A stretch of DNA of 64,000 bases, from the NCBI RefSeq assembly GCF_030433675.1, contig NZ_JAROCB010000003.1, forward strand, positions 372,001 through 436,000, in the 5' to 3' direction. Both the position numbers and the translations under genes were made by a program. Origin of the DNA: Leifsonia virtsii. GTDB lineage: Bacteria; Actinomycetota; Actinomycetes; Actinomycetales; Microbacteriaceae. Shown here in pieces: positions 1 to 8,132 of the stretch. Each line of letters starts with the position of its first letter. Position 1 is the first letter of the stretch. The notes under the pieces were generated by a model. That model was not told where the DNA came from and searched no databases. It saw only the letters and a list, made by a program, of their open reading frames with translations.

Positions 1-87
1 GCGGCCTGGTTCGCGCTGACGGCCATCCCGAACCGGCGGGTCGAACTCGTCGACATCGCCCTGCGGATGGCCGGGCTCCGCGACTAG
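1..87 (+). CDS. C-terminal fragment of an unidentified protein
   Basis: An open frame enters from the left edge and stops at TAG 85-87, giving 28 residues that end in ALRMAGLRD. The fragment is too short to assign a family. Its stop overlaps the stop of the leftward PspC gene by four bases, so the two genes converge. Confidence 0.6.
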   Translation, partial: AAWFALTAIPNRRVELVDIALRMAGLRD

Positions 88-287
88 ACGGTCGCCGGCG
101 CCTGCTGCCTCTCACCGGGGATGATGATCCACATCGCCAGGTACGCGATGAACTGAGGGCCGGGGAGCAGGCACGACAGCAGGAAGATCAGGCGCACCGT
201 CCACGGACGCAGGCCGAAGCGGTTCGCGAGCCCGGCGCAGACGCCGCCGATGATCCGGCCGTTCAGGGGACGCATGAGTGTGTTCAT
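84..287 (-). CDS. PspC domain membrane protein
   Basis: This 67-residue protein matches a stand-alone PspC domain. The N-terminal RIIGGVCAGLANRFG motif is the PspC signature, and it is followed by a hydrophobic segment (about residues 30-55) ending in MWIIIPGE. PspC proteins are small inner-membrane proteins linked to envelope stress in enterobacteria; in actinobacteria the short form has no settled role. The length is normal for a single-domain copy. It stands alone, convergent with the fragment at the left edge. Confidence 0.85.
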   Translation of the reverse strand: MNTLMRPLNGRIIGGVCAGLANRFGLRPWTVRLIFLLSCLLPGPQFIAYLAMWIIIPGERQQAPATV

Positions 288-351
288 GCCTCCAGCGTCT
301 CAGCGCGCGCGGAAGCGCACTATCGGGGTAACCCCCGAAAGAACCCTGGGG

Positions 352-927
352 TCAGAGCTCGGCGCCGGACGCCGGAGCAGAAGAAGACGCCGGAGTCGTG
401 GGCTCCTCGTCGGCGACCCAGAGCTCGTCGTCGGCACGGAACGTCTGCCAGACCGCGTAGAGCACGCCGACCGCGGCGACGATACCCACGACGATCGCGA
501 CGACGCCGCCTGCACCGGGACCCGACTTCTTCGGGGTCGGCTTCTTGGTCAGCTGCTTCGCGGCCTTCGAGAAGTCGCCCGAGAAGGCGGCGGCCCGAGC
601 GGCCCGCGCGTGGTCGACCACCGAGAGGGCCGTCCCGACGGCGGTGCCGACGGCCGGGATGACGTCGCCGACGACGCGCTCGCGCGCAGCACCGGCATAC
701 CGGCTGGCCGTGGACTTGGCGGTCTCGGCGGCGGGACGCACATAGGTGTCGTAGCCGTCACGGACGCGCGGCGCGATCTCCTCGCGTGTGTAGTAGGCCG
801 CCTGCTTGCGCGCCTCGGCAGCCAGGGCGTTGGCGTTCGCCAGCACCTCCTGCTGCTGGGTCCACAGGTCCTCGGCTCCGCTGCGCAGTCGCTTGAGCTC
901 CTTCTTGCGCTTCCGTGTCAGGCTCAT
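352..927 (-). CDS. Conserved actinobacterial coiled/membrane protein, unknown function
   Basis: The 191-residue protein starts at ATG 925-927, with a GGAGG-type ribosome site just upstream. It begins with a very basic stretch (SLTRKRKKELKRL), continues as an alanine-rich amphipathic region to about residue 120, and has one membrane segment near residues 145-165 (VVAIVVGIVAAVGVLYAVW) followed by an acidic Ser/Ala tail. This layout fits a membrane-tethered protein with a helical cytoplasmic part. A longer upstream extension of the frame runs antisense through the cyclophilin gene and is not credible. I do not recognise a named family. Confidence 0.75.
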   Translation of the reverse strand: MSLTRKRKKELKRLRSGAEDLWTQQQEVLANANALAAEARKQAAYYTREEIAPRVRDGYDTYVRPAAETAKSTASRYAGAARERVVGDVIPAVGTAVGTALSVVDHARAARAAAFSGDFSKAAKQLTKKPTPKKSGPGAGGVVAIVVGIVAAVGVLYAVWQTFRADDELWVADEEPTTPASSSAPASGAEL

Positions 928-1050
928 CTGTTCCTCCGTTGCGTCGGGGTGGCGACTGACTCCATCTTGCCACCGAAAGGGCTGAGGATGGCCCGAGAGG
1001 TCATCTCGCCCTCCGGAGTCCTCTATACGCCCTGTGCAAGAATTGGTGCC

Positions 1051-1590
1051 ATGTCTAAGCACACCGCTGTCGCCACGCTCCACACTAACTACGGAGACAT
1101 CAAGGTCAACCTCTTCGGCAACCACGCGCCGAAGACGGTCCGCAACTTCACCGGGCTGGCGACCGGCGAGATCGAGTGGACGCACCCCGCCACCGGCGAG
1201 AAGACGAACACTCCTCTCTATGACGGTGTGATCTTCCACCGCATCATCCCGGGCTTCATGATCCAGGGCGGCGACCCGCTCGGCCAGGGCGTCGGCGGGC
1301 CCGGCTACCAGTTCGACGACGAGATCAACCCGGAGCTCGACTTCACCCAGCCGTACATGCTCGCCATGGCGAACGCCGGCATCCAGGGCGGCCGCGGCAC
1401 CAACGGCTCGCAGTTCTTCATCACCGTCGGCCCGACCACCTGGCTGCAGGGCAAGCACACCATCTTCGGCGAGGTCGCGGACGACGCGTCGCGCCGGATC
1501 GTCGACAAGCTGGCCGAGGTGCCGACCGACGCGCGCGACCGGCCGCTCGACGACGTCGTGATCGAGTCCATCGACATCGAGCAGGTCTGA
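1051..1590 (+). CDS. ppiA: Cyclophilin-type peptidyl-prolyl cis-trans isomerase
   Basis: The 179-residue product is a cytoplasmic cyclophilin, which catalyses cis-trans isomerisation of X-Pro bonds and helps protein folding. Core motifs are all present: FHRIIPGFMIQGGD, MANAG and GSQFFIT, with the active-site Arg in FHR and the substrate-pocket residues following it. There is no signal peptide, and the length is that of the actinobacterial PpiA. It lies 23 bases upstream of the rhomboid gene on the same strand and may be cotranscribed with it. The ppiA-rhomboid-crgA order is common near the origin in actinobacteria. Confidence 0.95.
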   Translation: MSKHTAVATLHTNYGDIKVNLFGNHAPKTVRNFTGLATGEIEWTHPATGEKTNTPLYDGVIFHRIIPGFMIQGGDPLGQGVGGPGYQFDDEINPELDFTQPYMLAMANAGIQGGRGTNGSQFFITVGPTTWLQGKHTIFGEVADDASRRIVDKLAEVPTDARDRPLDDVVIESIDIEQV

Positions 1591-1613
1591 GAGAGGGCGG
1601 GCGAGCAGCACAG

Positions 1614-2471
1614 ATGACTCAGCCCGTCGACTCGCGCGCCGGCTACTGCTACCGGCACCCGGACCGCGAGAGCTACGTGCTCTGCCAGCGGTGCGGACGC
1701 ACCATCTGCGGGGAGTGCCAGACGCCCGCCGCGGTCGGCGTGATCTGCCCGGAGTGCATGGCGCAGCAGCGCGCGACCCATCCGCGGACCAAGCCCGCGT
1801 GGCTGACGCGCATGACCGGTGGCGGCGCACCCGTGGTGACCTACGTGATCATCGCGATCTGCGTCGCCGTCTTCATCGTGCAGACCATCGGCGACCTCCT
1901 CGGCCTTCAGGTGACGAACGCCCTGCGGTACGCGGGTGCTTACTCCTACCCTTCGGCGGTCACAGGGCTGTCCTTCGAGCCCTGGCGGATGTTCACCAGC
2001 ATCTTCGCGCACGCCAACATCCTGCATCTGCTGCTGAACATGTACACGCTGTGGGTGTTCGGTTCGGCGCTCGAGCCGATGCTCGGCCGTGCCCGCTATC
2101 TGGCCCTTTTCCTCATCAGCGGGTTCGCCGGGTCTCTCGGCGTTCTGCTGATCGCGTCGCCGGTCGTGCCGGTCGTCGGCGCGTCCGGCGCGATCTTCGG
2201 CCTGTTCGGCGCCTTCCTCATCATCCAGCGCCGGCTGGGTGGCAACGCGACCCAGATGCTGGTGCTCCTGGCGATCAACCTGGGCATCGGGTTCCTCCCC
2301 GGGTTCAGCATCGCCTGGCAGGCGCACGTCGGCGGACTCGTCGGCGGCTTCCTCGTCGGTCTCATCTACGTGGAGACGCGGCAGCCGCAGCGGCGGCGCT
2401 GGCAGCTGCCGCTCCTGGTCGTGCTGTGCGTGGTGTTCGTCGCGCTGAGCCTCATCCACTTCTTCGTGTAG
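1614..2471 (+). CDS. Rhomboid family intramembrane serine protease with N-terminal zinc-binding motif
   Basis: This 285-residue membrane protein cleaves transmembrane substrates within the bilayer if active. The catalytic serine lies in GASGAIFG (Ser191) and the catalytic histidine in AWQAHVGG (His238); the HANILHLLLNM motif of the L1/TM2 region is also present. Six or seven membrane helices span about residues 73-285. The N-terminus carries a B-box-like cluster of Cys/His pairs (CYRHP, CQRCGR, CGEC, CPEC, residues 12-48), a normal fusion in actinobacterial rhomboids. It follows ppiA closely. Confidence 0.92.
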   Translation: MTQPVDSRAGYCYRHPDRESYVLCQRCGRTICGECQTPAAVGVICPECMAQQRATHPRTKPAWLTRMTGGGAPVVTYVIIAICVAVFIVQTIGDLLGLQVTNALRYAGAYSYPSAVTGLSFEPWRMFTSIFAHANILHLLLNMYTLWVFGSALEPMLGRARYLALFLISGFAGSLGVLLIASPVVPVVGASGAIFGLFGAFLIIQRRLGGNATQMLVLLAINLGIGFLPGFSIAWQAHVGGLVGGFLVGLIYVETRQPQRRRWQLPLLVVLCVVFVALSLIHFFV

Positions 2472-2482
2472 TTCCCACACCT

Positions 2483-2623
2483 CGTGGATAAGTTATCCAC
2501 AGGCTTATTAACACTGTGGGTAATTACACGGTTGTAACTCTCCACAGGCTTATTAACACTGGGGAAACCGCGCGGGAACGCGCGGCGACTATCCACATGG
2601 AGCCTGTGGAGAACTGTGGACAA
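2483..2623. promoter_or_regulatory. Cluster of DnaA-box-like 9-mers
   Basis: The gap between the rhomboid and crgA genes holds a perfect TTATCCACA (2493-2501). Near matches on either strand lie at 2483-2491, 2515-2523, 2589-2597, 2605-2613 and 2615-2623 (TTGTCCACA as complement, the usual form in high-G+C actinobacteria). A 21-bp direct repeat occurs at 2496-2516 and 2541-2561. The segment is AT-richer than its surroundings. It could be DnaA-binding regulatory DNA near the origin; true oriC activity is not shown. Confidence 0.55.
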
Positions 2624-2626
2624 ACG

Positions 2627-2658
2627 AAAACCCGGGCCGGCAGTGGGCCGACCCGGGT
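2627..2658 (-). terminator. Rho-independent terminator of crgA
   Basis: An inverted repeat with arms ACCCGGGCCGGC and its near complement (2630-2658) is followed on the minus strand by four T residues (2627-2630). It lies 25 bases past the crgA stop. Confidence 0.75.
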
Positions 2659-2682
2659 CTCGGGATGTCGTGGGTGGCGGCG

Positions 2683-2943
2683 TCAGCGCCAGCGAGTGGT
2701 CATCAGGAAGCCGATGAAGGCGATGCCGAAGCCGACCAGGATGTTCCAGGCGCCCAGCGCGGGAATCGGGTACTGGTTCTGGCTGACGTAGAAGACGATG
2801 ATCCAGACCAGGCCGAGCAGCATGAAGCCGAACATGACCGGCTTGAACCAGACCGGGTTCGGCGCGTCCTCTCCCGAGGCCGCCTGGGGGCGCTCCGCGC
2901 GCGCCGGGCGCTCGATCCGGGTCTTCGACTTGCTGCGTGCCAT
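2683..2943 (-). CDS. crgA: Cell division protein CrgA
   Basis: The 86-residue protein has the CrgA pattern: a basic N-terminus (MARSKSKTRIE), the NPVWFKPVMFGFMLLGL motif opening the first membrane helix (about residues 30-53), and a second helix (about 63-83) with a short WR tail. CrgA is a small two-helix membrane protein that recruits septal penicillin-binding proteins and other divisome parts in actinobacteria. The gene is divergent from the class E sortase gene. A TACACT -10 element lies so close to the ATG that the mRNA may be nearly leaderless. Confidence 0.95.
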   Translation of the reverse strand: MARSKSKTRIERPARAERPQAASGEDAPNPVWFKPVMFGFMLLGLVWIIVFYVSQNQYPIPALGAWNILVGFGIAFIGFLMTTRWR

Positions 2944-2951
2944 AGCACCAC

Positions 2952-2957
2952 AGTGTA
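2952..2957 (-). promoter_or_regulatory. -10 element of crgA promoter
   Basis: The minus strand reads TACACT eight bases before the crgA ATG, which would put the transcript start at or next to the start codon. No good -35 hexamer is visible. Confidence 0.45.
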
Positions 2958-3040
2958 GCGGGGAAGCCCCTGGGGTTCCTGATGCCCCCGAACGGGGGAT
3001 AGGCCTGTGGACAACTGTGACTCTTCCCAGCGGACCTCTC

Positions 3041-3046
3041 TAGAAT
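3041..3046 (+). promoter_or_regulatory. -10 element giving a leaderless class E sortase mRNA
   Basis: TAGAAT sits seven bases before ATG 3054, so the A of the ATG would be the +1 base. There is no Shine-Dalgarno sequence in the gap, which supports a leaderless transcript. A TTGTCCACA-type DnaA box (complement, 3006-3014) lies just upstream. Confidence 0.55.
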
Positions 3047-3053
3047 CCACCAC

Positions 3054-3815
3054 ATGACCACCACCCGACCCCGTGCGCGACGGCCGCACCGCCGACCCAC
3101 GGTGCTGGGGGTCGCCGGCGAGGTGCTCATCACCGCGGGCGTGCTCGTGCTGCTGTTCCTCGGCTGGCAGGTGTGGTGGAACAACCTGGTGCTCGCAGGC
3201 CAGCAGACCACCGCGGCGGCGCAGCAGAGCCAGAAGTGGATCGACGACGCCATGAAGGTGCCGAAGCCGAAGCCCGACACGACCACGGCGCAGGTCGATC
3301 CGCCCGTGCTCGCGAAGCCGGCGCCGTACGAGCCGTTCGCCGTGATCTACGTCCCGCGCCTCGGCGCCGACTGGAAGCGCACGATCCGCCAGACCGTCGA
3401 CACCGAGCGCGTGCTGAACAGTTACACCGCGGGCGTCGGTCACTACATCGACTCGCAGCTGCCCGGGCAGGTGGGCAACTTCGCGGTGGCCGGTCACGAC
3501 TCGGGCTGGGGCAACACGTTCATCGACCTGTCCAAGCTGCACATCGGCGACCGCATCTACGTGCAGACGAAGGACGGCTGGTACACCTACGTGTTCCGCA
3601 ACTTCGAGTACGTGCAGCCGTCGGCCGTCCAGGTCCTGCTGCCGGTGCCGCGCCAGCCTCAGGCGACGCCGACCGACCGGCTGATGACGATCACGACCTG
3701 CAACCCGCCGTTCCACGCGGGCGAGCGGCTGATCGCGTACAACGTGTTCCAGTCGTTCGCGCCGCCGCAGGAGATACCGAGCGAGATCGCCGCGGCGGTC
3801 GGGCAGGGAGGCTGA
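3054..3815 (+). CDS. Class E sortase
   Basis: This 253-residue cell-surface transpeptidase has a basic N-terminus, one membrane anchor (about residues 17-38), a stalk rich in Gln/Lys/Pro, and a C-terminal sortase barrel. The catalytic triad is visible: His148 in VAGHDSGW, Cys216 in TITTCNPP and Arg225 in AGERLIAYN. Class E enzymes are the actinobacterial housekeeping type that joins LAXTG-type proteins to peptidoglycan, but the substrate here is unknown. In this chromosomal position (between crgA and trpG) a sortase is usual in actinobacteria. The pilus sortase at 41176 is a separate, class C enzyme. Confidence 0.92.
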   Translation: MTTTRPRARRPHRRPTVLGVAGEVLITAGVLVLLFLGWQVWWNNLVLAGQQTTAAAQQSQKWIDDAMKVPKPKPDTTTAQVDPPVLAKPAPYEPFAVIYVPRLGADWKRTIRQTVDTERVLNSYTAGVGHYIDSQLPGQVGNFAVAGHDSGWGNTFIDLSKLHIGDRIYVQTKDGWYTYVFRNFEYVQPSAVQVLLPVPRQPQATPTDRLMTITTCNPPFHAGERLIAYNVFQSFAPPQEIPSEIAAAVGQGG

Positions 3816-3817
3816 CC

Positions 3818-3976
3818 GTGTACGGAGCGTTGTGGCGCGTCCTCCCGGGCCCTTGGTGGGTCCGGCTGCTCATCCTGCTCATCCTGATCGCGCTGGTGCT
3901 GTTCGCGCTCGTCACCTGGGTGTTCCCCTGGGTGGATTCGCTCCTCGGCCCGCAGGAAGGTACCGTGGGGCCGTGA
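3818..3976 (+). CDS. Small single-pass membrane protein, unknown
   Basis: A GTG start two bases after the sortase stop opens a 52-residue frame (beginning YGALWRVLPGPWWVRLL) with one long hydrophobic helix rich in Leu/Ile. Its TGA overlaps the GTG of the next gene (GTGA), which suggests translational coupling in a sortase-small protein-amidotransferase operon. Function is unknown; the hydrophobic pattern and tight spacing are the case for it being real. Confidence 0.65.
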   Translation: MYGALWRVLPGPWWVRLLILLILIALVLFALVTWVFPWVDSLLGPQEGTVGP

Positions 3977-4611
3977 CCCGCGTCCTCGTCATCGACAACT
4001 ACGACAGCTTCGTATACACGCTGAACGGCTACCTGCGCGAGCTCGGGGCCGAGACGGTCGTCGTGCGCAACGACGACATCGCGACGGACGACCTCCCCTC
4101 GACCCTGGCGGAGTACGACGCCGTGCTGGTCTCGCCCGGACCGGGCAAGCCCGCGGACGCCGGCGTCTCCATCCCGGTCGTCGAGCAGGCGCTGAAGACC
4201 GGACAGCCGCTTCTGGGCGTCTGCCTCGGGCACCAGGCGATCGCGGAGGCGTTCGGCGGCGTGGTCACCAACGCCGAGGAGCTCATGCACGGGAAGACCT
4301 CGCAGGTCACCCACGACCAGAGCCCGCTCTTCGACGGCGTCGCGCAGCCGTTCACGGCCACGCGCTACCACTCGCTCGCCGTGGTCGACGGCACGCTGCC
4401 GGACGAGCTGAACGTCACGGCGCGGACCGCCGGCGGGGTCATCATGGCGCTGCAGCACCGGGAGGCGCCGATCTACGGCGTCCAGTTCCACCCCGAGTCG
4501 GTGCTGACCGAGGGCGGCTACCGGATGCTCGGCAACTGGCTCGAGGTCGCCGGGCTCGCCGGAGCGGCCGAGGCCGCGCGTGCCCTCAACCCGCTGGTCA
4601 AGCTGGGCTGA
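3973..4611 (+). CDS. pabA: Anthranilate/4-amino-4-deoxychorismate synthase glutamine amidotransferase subunit
   Basis: The 212-residue protein is a class I glutamine amidotransferase that supplies ammonia to chorismate for anthranilate or p-aminobenzoate synthesis. The N-terminal IDNYDSFVYTLNGYL motif, the VSPGPGKP turn, the nucleophile region GVCLGHQAIAEAFGG (Cys in LGVCLGHQ) and the C-terminal FHPESVLTEGG with catalytic His and Glu are all there. The start is a GTG overlapping the preceding stop. No synthase partner is in the window, so TrpG versus PabA cannot be decided; in Mycobacterium the gene here is called trpG. Confidence 0.93.
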   Translation: MTRVLVIDNYDSFVYTLNGYLRELGAETVVVRNDDIATDDLPSTLAEYDAVLVSPGPGKPADAGVSIPVVEQALKTGQPLLGVCLGHQAIAEAFGGVVTNAEELMHGKTSQVTHDQSPLFDGVAQPFTATRYHSLAVVDGTLPDELNVTARTAGGVIMALQHREAPIYGVQFHPESVLTEGGYRMLGNWLEVAGLAGAAEAARALNPLVKLG

Positions 4612-4639
4612 ACAGGCCCGCTCCTCGCGGAACGAGGGG

Positions 4640-6334
4640 TCAGCCCGAGCAGTAGGTCAGGTCGACCGTCGACCCCTGAGGCACGTCCCCGGGCGACAGC
4701 GACTGCGTGTGCACCATCGTCGCGCCCTTGTCCTGGGGACAACTGGGGTCCGGCTTCGGGTTCGCGGTCAGGCCCAGCTGCGACAGGATCCCTGTCGCCG
4801 CCTGGATGGTCTGACCGGTCAGGTCGGTGAGGGTCACCTTGCCGCTGGAGACGTGCAGCCCGATCGCATCGCCCTCGTGCGCAGACGCGTTGGCCGCCGG
4901 ATCGGTCGAGATGACGACGTTGGCCGGGACCGTGGACGAGTTCTCCGACGTCGTCGGGCCGACAGTGAGCCCGGCCTGCTGCAGGGCCTGAGTGGCCGCG
5001 TCGACCGTCATGTTGTGCACGTCCGGCACGGAGACGGTCTTCTTGCCCGAGGAGACGTAGAGCGTGATGGTGTCACCGGTGGCGACGACGATCCCGGCCC
5101 CCGGGTCGGTGCGCACGATCTCGCCCGCCTGGTACGTCGGGCTCGACTCCGTGCTCTGCACCCACTTCAGCTTCATCGAGTCGAGCTCGGCCGTGGCCTT
5201 CTCGAGCGTCTGGCCGGAGAGGTTCGGGACCTTGCGCGAGGTGTCGGGCATCGTCGTGCTGGGCGCGAGCCGCAGCACCCAGGCGAGCACGGCGACGATG
5301 ACGACGGCCATGATCGCGATGCCGGCCCAGACCCAGATGACGGGTGGGCGCCGCTGCGTGCGCGTCATGGTCTGGTCCTCGGCGAGCTGCCGGAATGCGG
5401 CCTCCGGGCCGGACACCTGGCTCGGCGGCGCACCGAACAACGTCTCTGCGAGCTCGTCCTCGTGCTTCCGCTTCGGAACCCGGCCCGCTGCGGCCTCTTC
5501 GAGGTCGGCGCGGAACTCGGCGACCGTCTGGTAGCGCTCGAAACGGTCCTTGGTCATCGCGCGCGCGACCACGACATCCATCGCGGGGGAGACCTTGGGG
5601 TTGACCGTGCTCGGCGCGACAGCGGTCTCGCTCACGTGCTGGTACGCGATGGCCACCGGGGTGTCGCCGCGGAACGGCGGACGCCCGGTGAGCATCTCGA
5701 ACAGCACCACGCCGGTGGAGTAGAGGTCGGTTCGCGCGTCGACGGACTCGCCCTTCGCCTGCTCCGGCGAGAAGTAGCTGGCGGTGCCGAGCACCGCAGT
5801 GGTCTGGGCGACGGTCGCGGACGAGTCGCTGATGGCGCGGGCGATGCCGAAGTCCATCACCTTCACCTGCCCGGCCTTCGTGATCATCACGTTGCCCGGC
5901 TTGATGTCACGGTGCACGACCCCGGCGCGGTGCGAGTACTCGAGCGCGGTGAGGATGCCCTCGGTGATGCGCACGGCCTCGCCGACCTCGAGCGGGCCCT
6001 TCTTGATGAGGTCCTTGAGCAGCACGCCGTCGACGTGCTCCATGACGATGAACGGCAGCTGCGCTTCGTGGCCGTTCGGCTCGCGGACGGTCTCCTCGCC
6101 GGCGTCGAACACGCGCACGATCGTGGGATGCGTCATGCGCGCGGCCGCCTGCGCCTCCTGACGGAAGCGGGTGCGGAACGCGGGGTCCGTCGCGAGCGAC
6201 GGCTTGAGCAGCTTGATCGCGACGGTGCGCCCCAGCCGGGTGTCGGTACCGCGGTGAACGTCGGACATGCCGCCCCGGCCGATGAGTTCGCCCACCTGAT
6301 ATCGGCCTGCGAGCAGGCGGCTATCTGGGCTCAA
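4640..6334 (-). CDS. pknB: Ser/Thr protein kinase PknB with PASTA domains
   Basis: This 564-residue transmembrane kinase senses peptidoglycan fragments and phosphorylates cell-wall and division proteins. The kinase domain (about residues 11-275) has Lys41, HRDIKPGN with Asp143 and DFG at 161-163. A membrane helix lies near 333-355, and three PASTA repeats follow (about 368-430, 433-498, 500-564). The start is a TTG with AAGGAG six bases upstream; no ATG fits as well. It is the last gene of the fhaA-to-pknB operon, 79 bases after pknA. Confidence 0.95.
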   Translation of the reverse strand: MSPDSRLLAGRYQVGELIGRGGMSDVHRGTDTRLGRTVAIKLLKPSLATDPAFRTRFRQEAQAAARMTHPTIVRVFDAGEETVREPNGHEAQLPFIVMEHVDGVLLKDLIKKGPLEVGEAVRITEGILTALEYSHRAGVVHRDIKPGNVMITKAGQVKVMDFGIARAISDSSATVAQTTAVLGTASYFSPEQAKGESVDARTDLYSTGVVLFEMLTGRPPFRGDTPVAIAYQHVSETAVAPSTVNPKVSPAMDVVVARAMTKDRFERYQTVAEFRADLEEAAAGRVPKRKHEDELAETLFGAPPSQVSGPEAAFRQLAEDQTMTRTQRRPPVIWVWAGIAIMAVVIVAVLAWVLRLAPSTTMPDTSRKVPNLSGQTLEKATAELDSMKLKWVQSTESSPTYQAGEIVRTDPGAGIVVATGDTITLYVSSGKKTVSVPDVHNMTVDAATQALQQAGLTVGPTTSENSSTVPANVVISTDPAANASAHEGDAIGLHVSSGKVTLTDLTGQTIQAATGILSQLGLTANPKPDPSCPQDKGATMVHTQSLSPGDVPQGSTVDLTYCSG

Positions 6335-6413
6335 TGCGGACTCCTTCTCGGTGCTGACTCCGGCTAGTGTAGCGGTGCCTTTCTGGGTATCTCCCCGGGC
6401 GCGACGGCGCGGG

Positions 6414-8132
6414 TCAGGGCTTGCTCGCGCCGCCTCCGCCTCCGCCGCCGGGCGTCGGGGTCGACGAGACGACCTCGTACGAGAGCGGCTTCGACTGGTC
6501 GGACTCGACCGATTCGCCGCAGAAGATCGTGTAAGTGAGCTGGTAGGTGCCGGCGGAGCTCGGCGACCAGATCATCTTCGTGTCGTTGACCGGGGTCTGC
6601 GGCTGGCCGTTCACGTACAGGCGGCGACCGACGAGGCTCTGGCCGGCGGGGCAGGTGGCGGAGCCGAAGTTGACCGTGATCTGCGAGTTCGGCGTCCCCT
6701 GACCGGAGGGCGGGTTCGCGGTCACCGTATCGGTCGGCGTCTGGATGGGCGCCACGGGGCCGTAGACCTTGACCGTGATGGTCGAGCCCTTCGGTACCGG
6801 TCCGGTCGGGTTGACCGAATACACCTTGTTCGCCTGGTCCTGCGTGGTCGCGGCGTTCCCCTGCGACACGTCGGCGACCATCCCGAGGCCCTGCAGCTTG
6901 TCGCGCGCCTGGTCGGCGGTAAGGCCGAGGAAGTCGCTCTCGGTGATCTGCACGGTGTTGCTCGTCGGCGTGGGCGTCGGCTTCGGCGTGCTGGTCTGCG
7001 TCTGCGTCGGGGTGTTCGACGGGGTCGGGCTGGGCGCAGGCTTCGGCTGGGCGACCAGCGCGATGATCGTGCCGATCAGCACGAGCGCGAGCAGCGCGAT
7101 GAGGGCGATCAGCGGCCAGGTCCAGCGGCTCCGCTTGCGCTCCTCGACGGGAGGCTCGGCCTGCTCCTCCTCGACCGCCATCGCGGCCGTGGCGGGGAGG
7201 ACGGTGGTCGCCTGGGTCGGCGCTGCGCCGGGCGACTGCATGAGCACGGTCGCGGCGTCGGTAGCCGCTGCGGCGCCGAGGATCGCGGGAACGGACGCGG
7301 CGGCGGCGCGCACGTCGCCACGGCGGAGGGCCTGAGCGGCGCGCGCCAGGTGGGCGGCGGACGCCGGACGGTCGGCCGGGTTCTTCGCGATGCAGGCGAA
7401 GACCAGGTTCCGCACGGGCTCCGCGACGGTGGCGGGGAGCTCCGGCGGCGCCTCGTTGATCTGTGCCATGGCGATCGCGACCTGCGACTCGCCGGTGAAC
7501 GGACGGCGACCCGCGAGGCACTCGTACGCGACGATGCCGAGCGAGTAGATGTCGGTCGTCGGCGAGGCGGGGTGGCCGGAGGCCTGCTCGGGGGAGAGGT
7601 ACTGGACCGTCCCCATGACCTGGCCGGTCGCGGTGAGCGGCACCTGGTCGGCGATGCGGGCGATGCCGAAGTCGGTGATCTTCACCCGGCCGTCCGGCGT
7701 GATGAGCAGGTTACCCGGCTTGATGTCGCGGTGCACGAGGCCGGCCGCGTGAGCGGCGTGCAGCGCTGCGGCCGTCTGGGCGACGATGTCGAGCGTGCGG
7801 TCGGTGCTGAGGACGTGCTCGCGCTCCAGGATGCTGGAGAGCGCCTCGCCGGGCACCAGCTCCATCACCAGGTAGGCGCTGCCCTCCTCCTCGCCGTAGT
7901 CGTAGACGTTGGCGATGCCCTCGTGGTTGACGAGGGCGGCGTGGCGGGCCTCTGCGCGGAAGCGCTCGAGGAAGCCGGGGTCGCCGAGGTACTCGTCCTT
8001 CAGGATCTTGATGGCGACGGTACGGCCGATGACGAGGTCCGTGGCCTGCCACACCTCGCCCATACCGCCGATCGCGATCCGCGACTGCAGCTCGTAACGT
8101 CCCCCGAAGGTGAGCCCTGCTGTGGGTCTCAT
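6414..8132 (-). CDS. pknA: Ser/Thr protein kinase PknA-type with one PASTA domain
   Basis: The 572-residue kinase has the catalytic set Lys42, HRDIKPGN (Asp136) and DFG (154-156). An Ala-rich linker is followed by a membrane helix near residues 335-357, a Pro/Thr-rich stretch and one PASTA-like unit (about 390-460). It closes with a domain containing SATCPAGQSLVGRRLYVNG and a Gly-rich tail. Mycobacterial PknA lacks the extracellular sensor, so this copy is longer than that model. Its ATG overlaps the pbpA stop (ATGA). It probably acts with PknB on elongation and septation. Confidence 0.9.
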   Translation of the reverse strand: MRPTAGLTFGGRYELQSRIAIGGMGEVWQATDLVIGRTVAIKILKDEYLGDPGFLERFRAEARHAALVNHEGIANVYDYGEEEGSAYLVMELVPGEALSSILEREHVLSTDRTLDIVAQTAAALHAAHAAGLVHRDIKPGNLLITPDGRVKITDFGIARIADQVPLTATGQVMGTVQYLSPEQASGHPASPTTDIYSLGIVAYECLAGRRPFTGESQVAIAMAQINEAPPELPATVAEPVRNLVFACIAKNPADRPASAAHLARAAQALRRGDVRAAAASVPAILGAAAATDAATVLMQSPGAAPTQATTVLPATAAMAVEEEQAEPPVEERKRSRWTWPLIALIALLALVLIGTIIALVAQPKPAPSPTPSNTPTQTQTSTPKPTPTPTSNTVQITESDFLGLTADQARDKLQGLGMVADVSQGNAATTQDQANKVYSVNPTGPVPKGSTITVKVYGPVAPIQTPTDTVTANPPSGQGTPNSQITVNFGSATCPAGQSLVGRRLYVNGQPQTPVNDTKMIWSPSSAGTYQLTYTIFCGESVESDQSKPLSYEVVSSTPTPGGGGGGGASKP

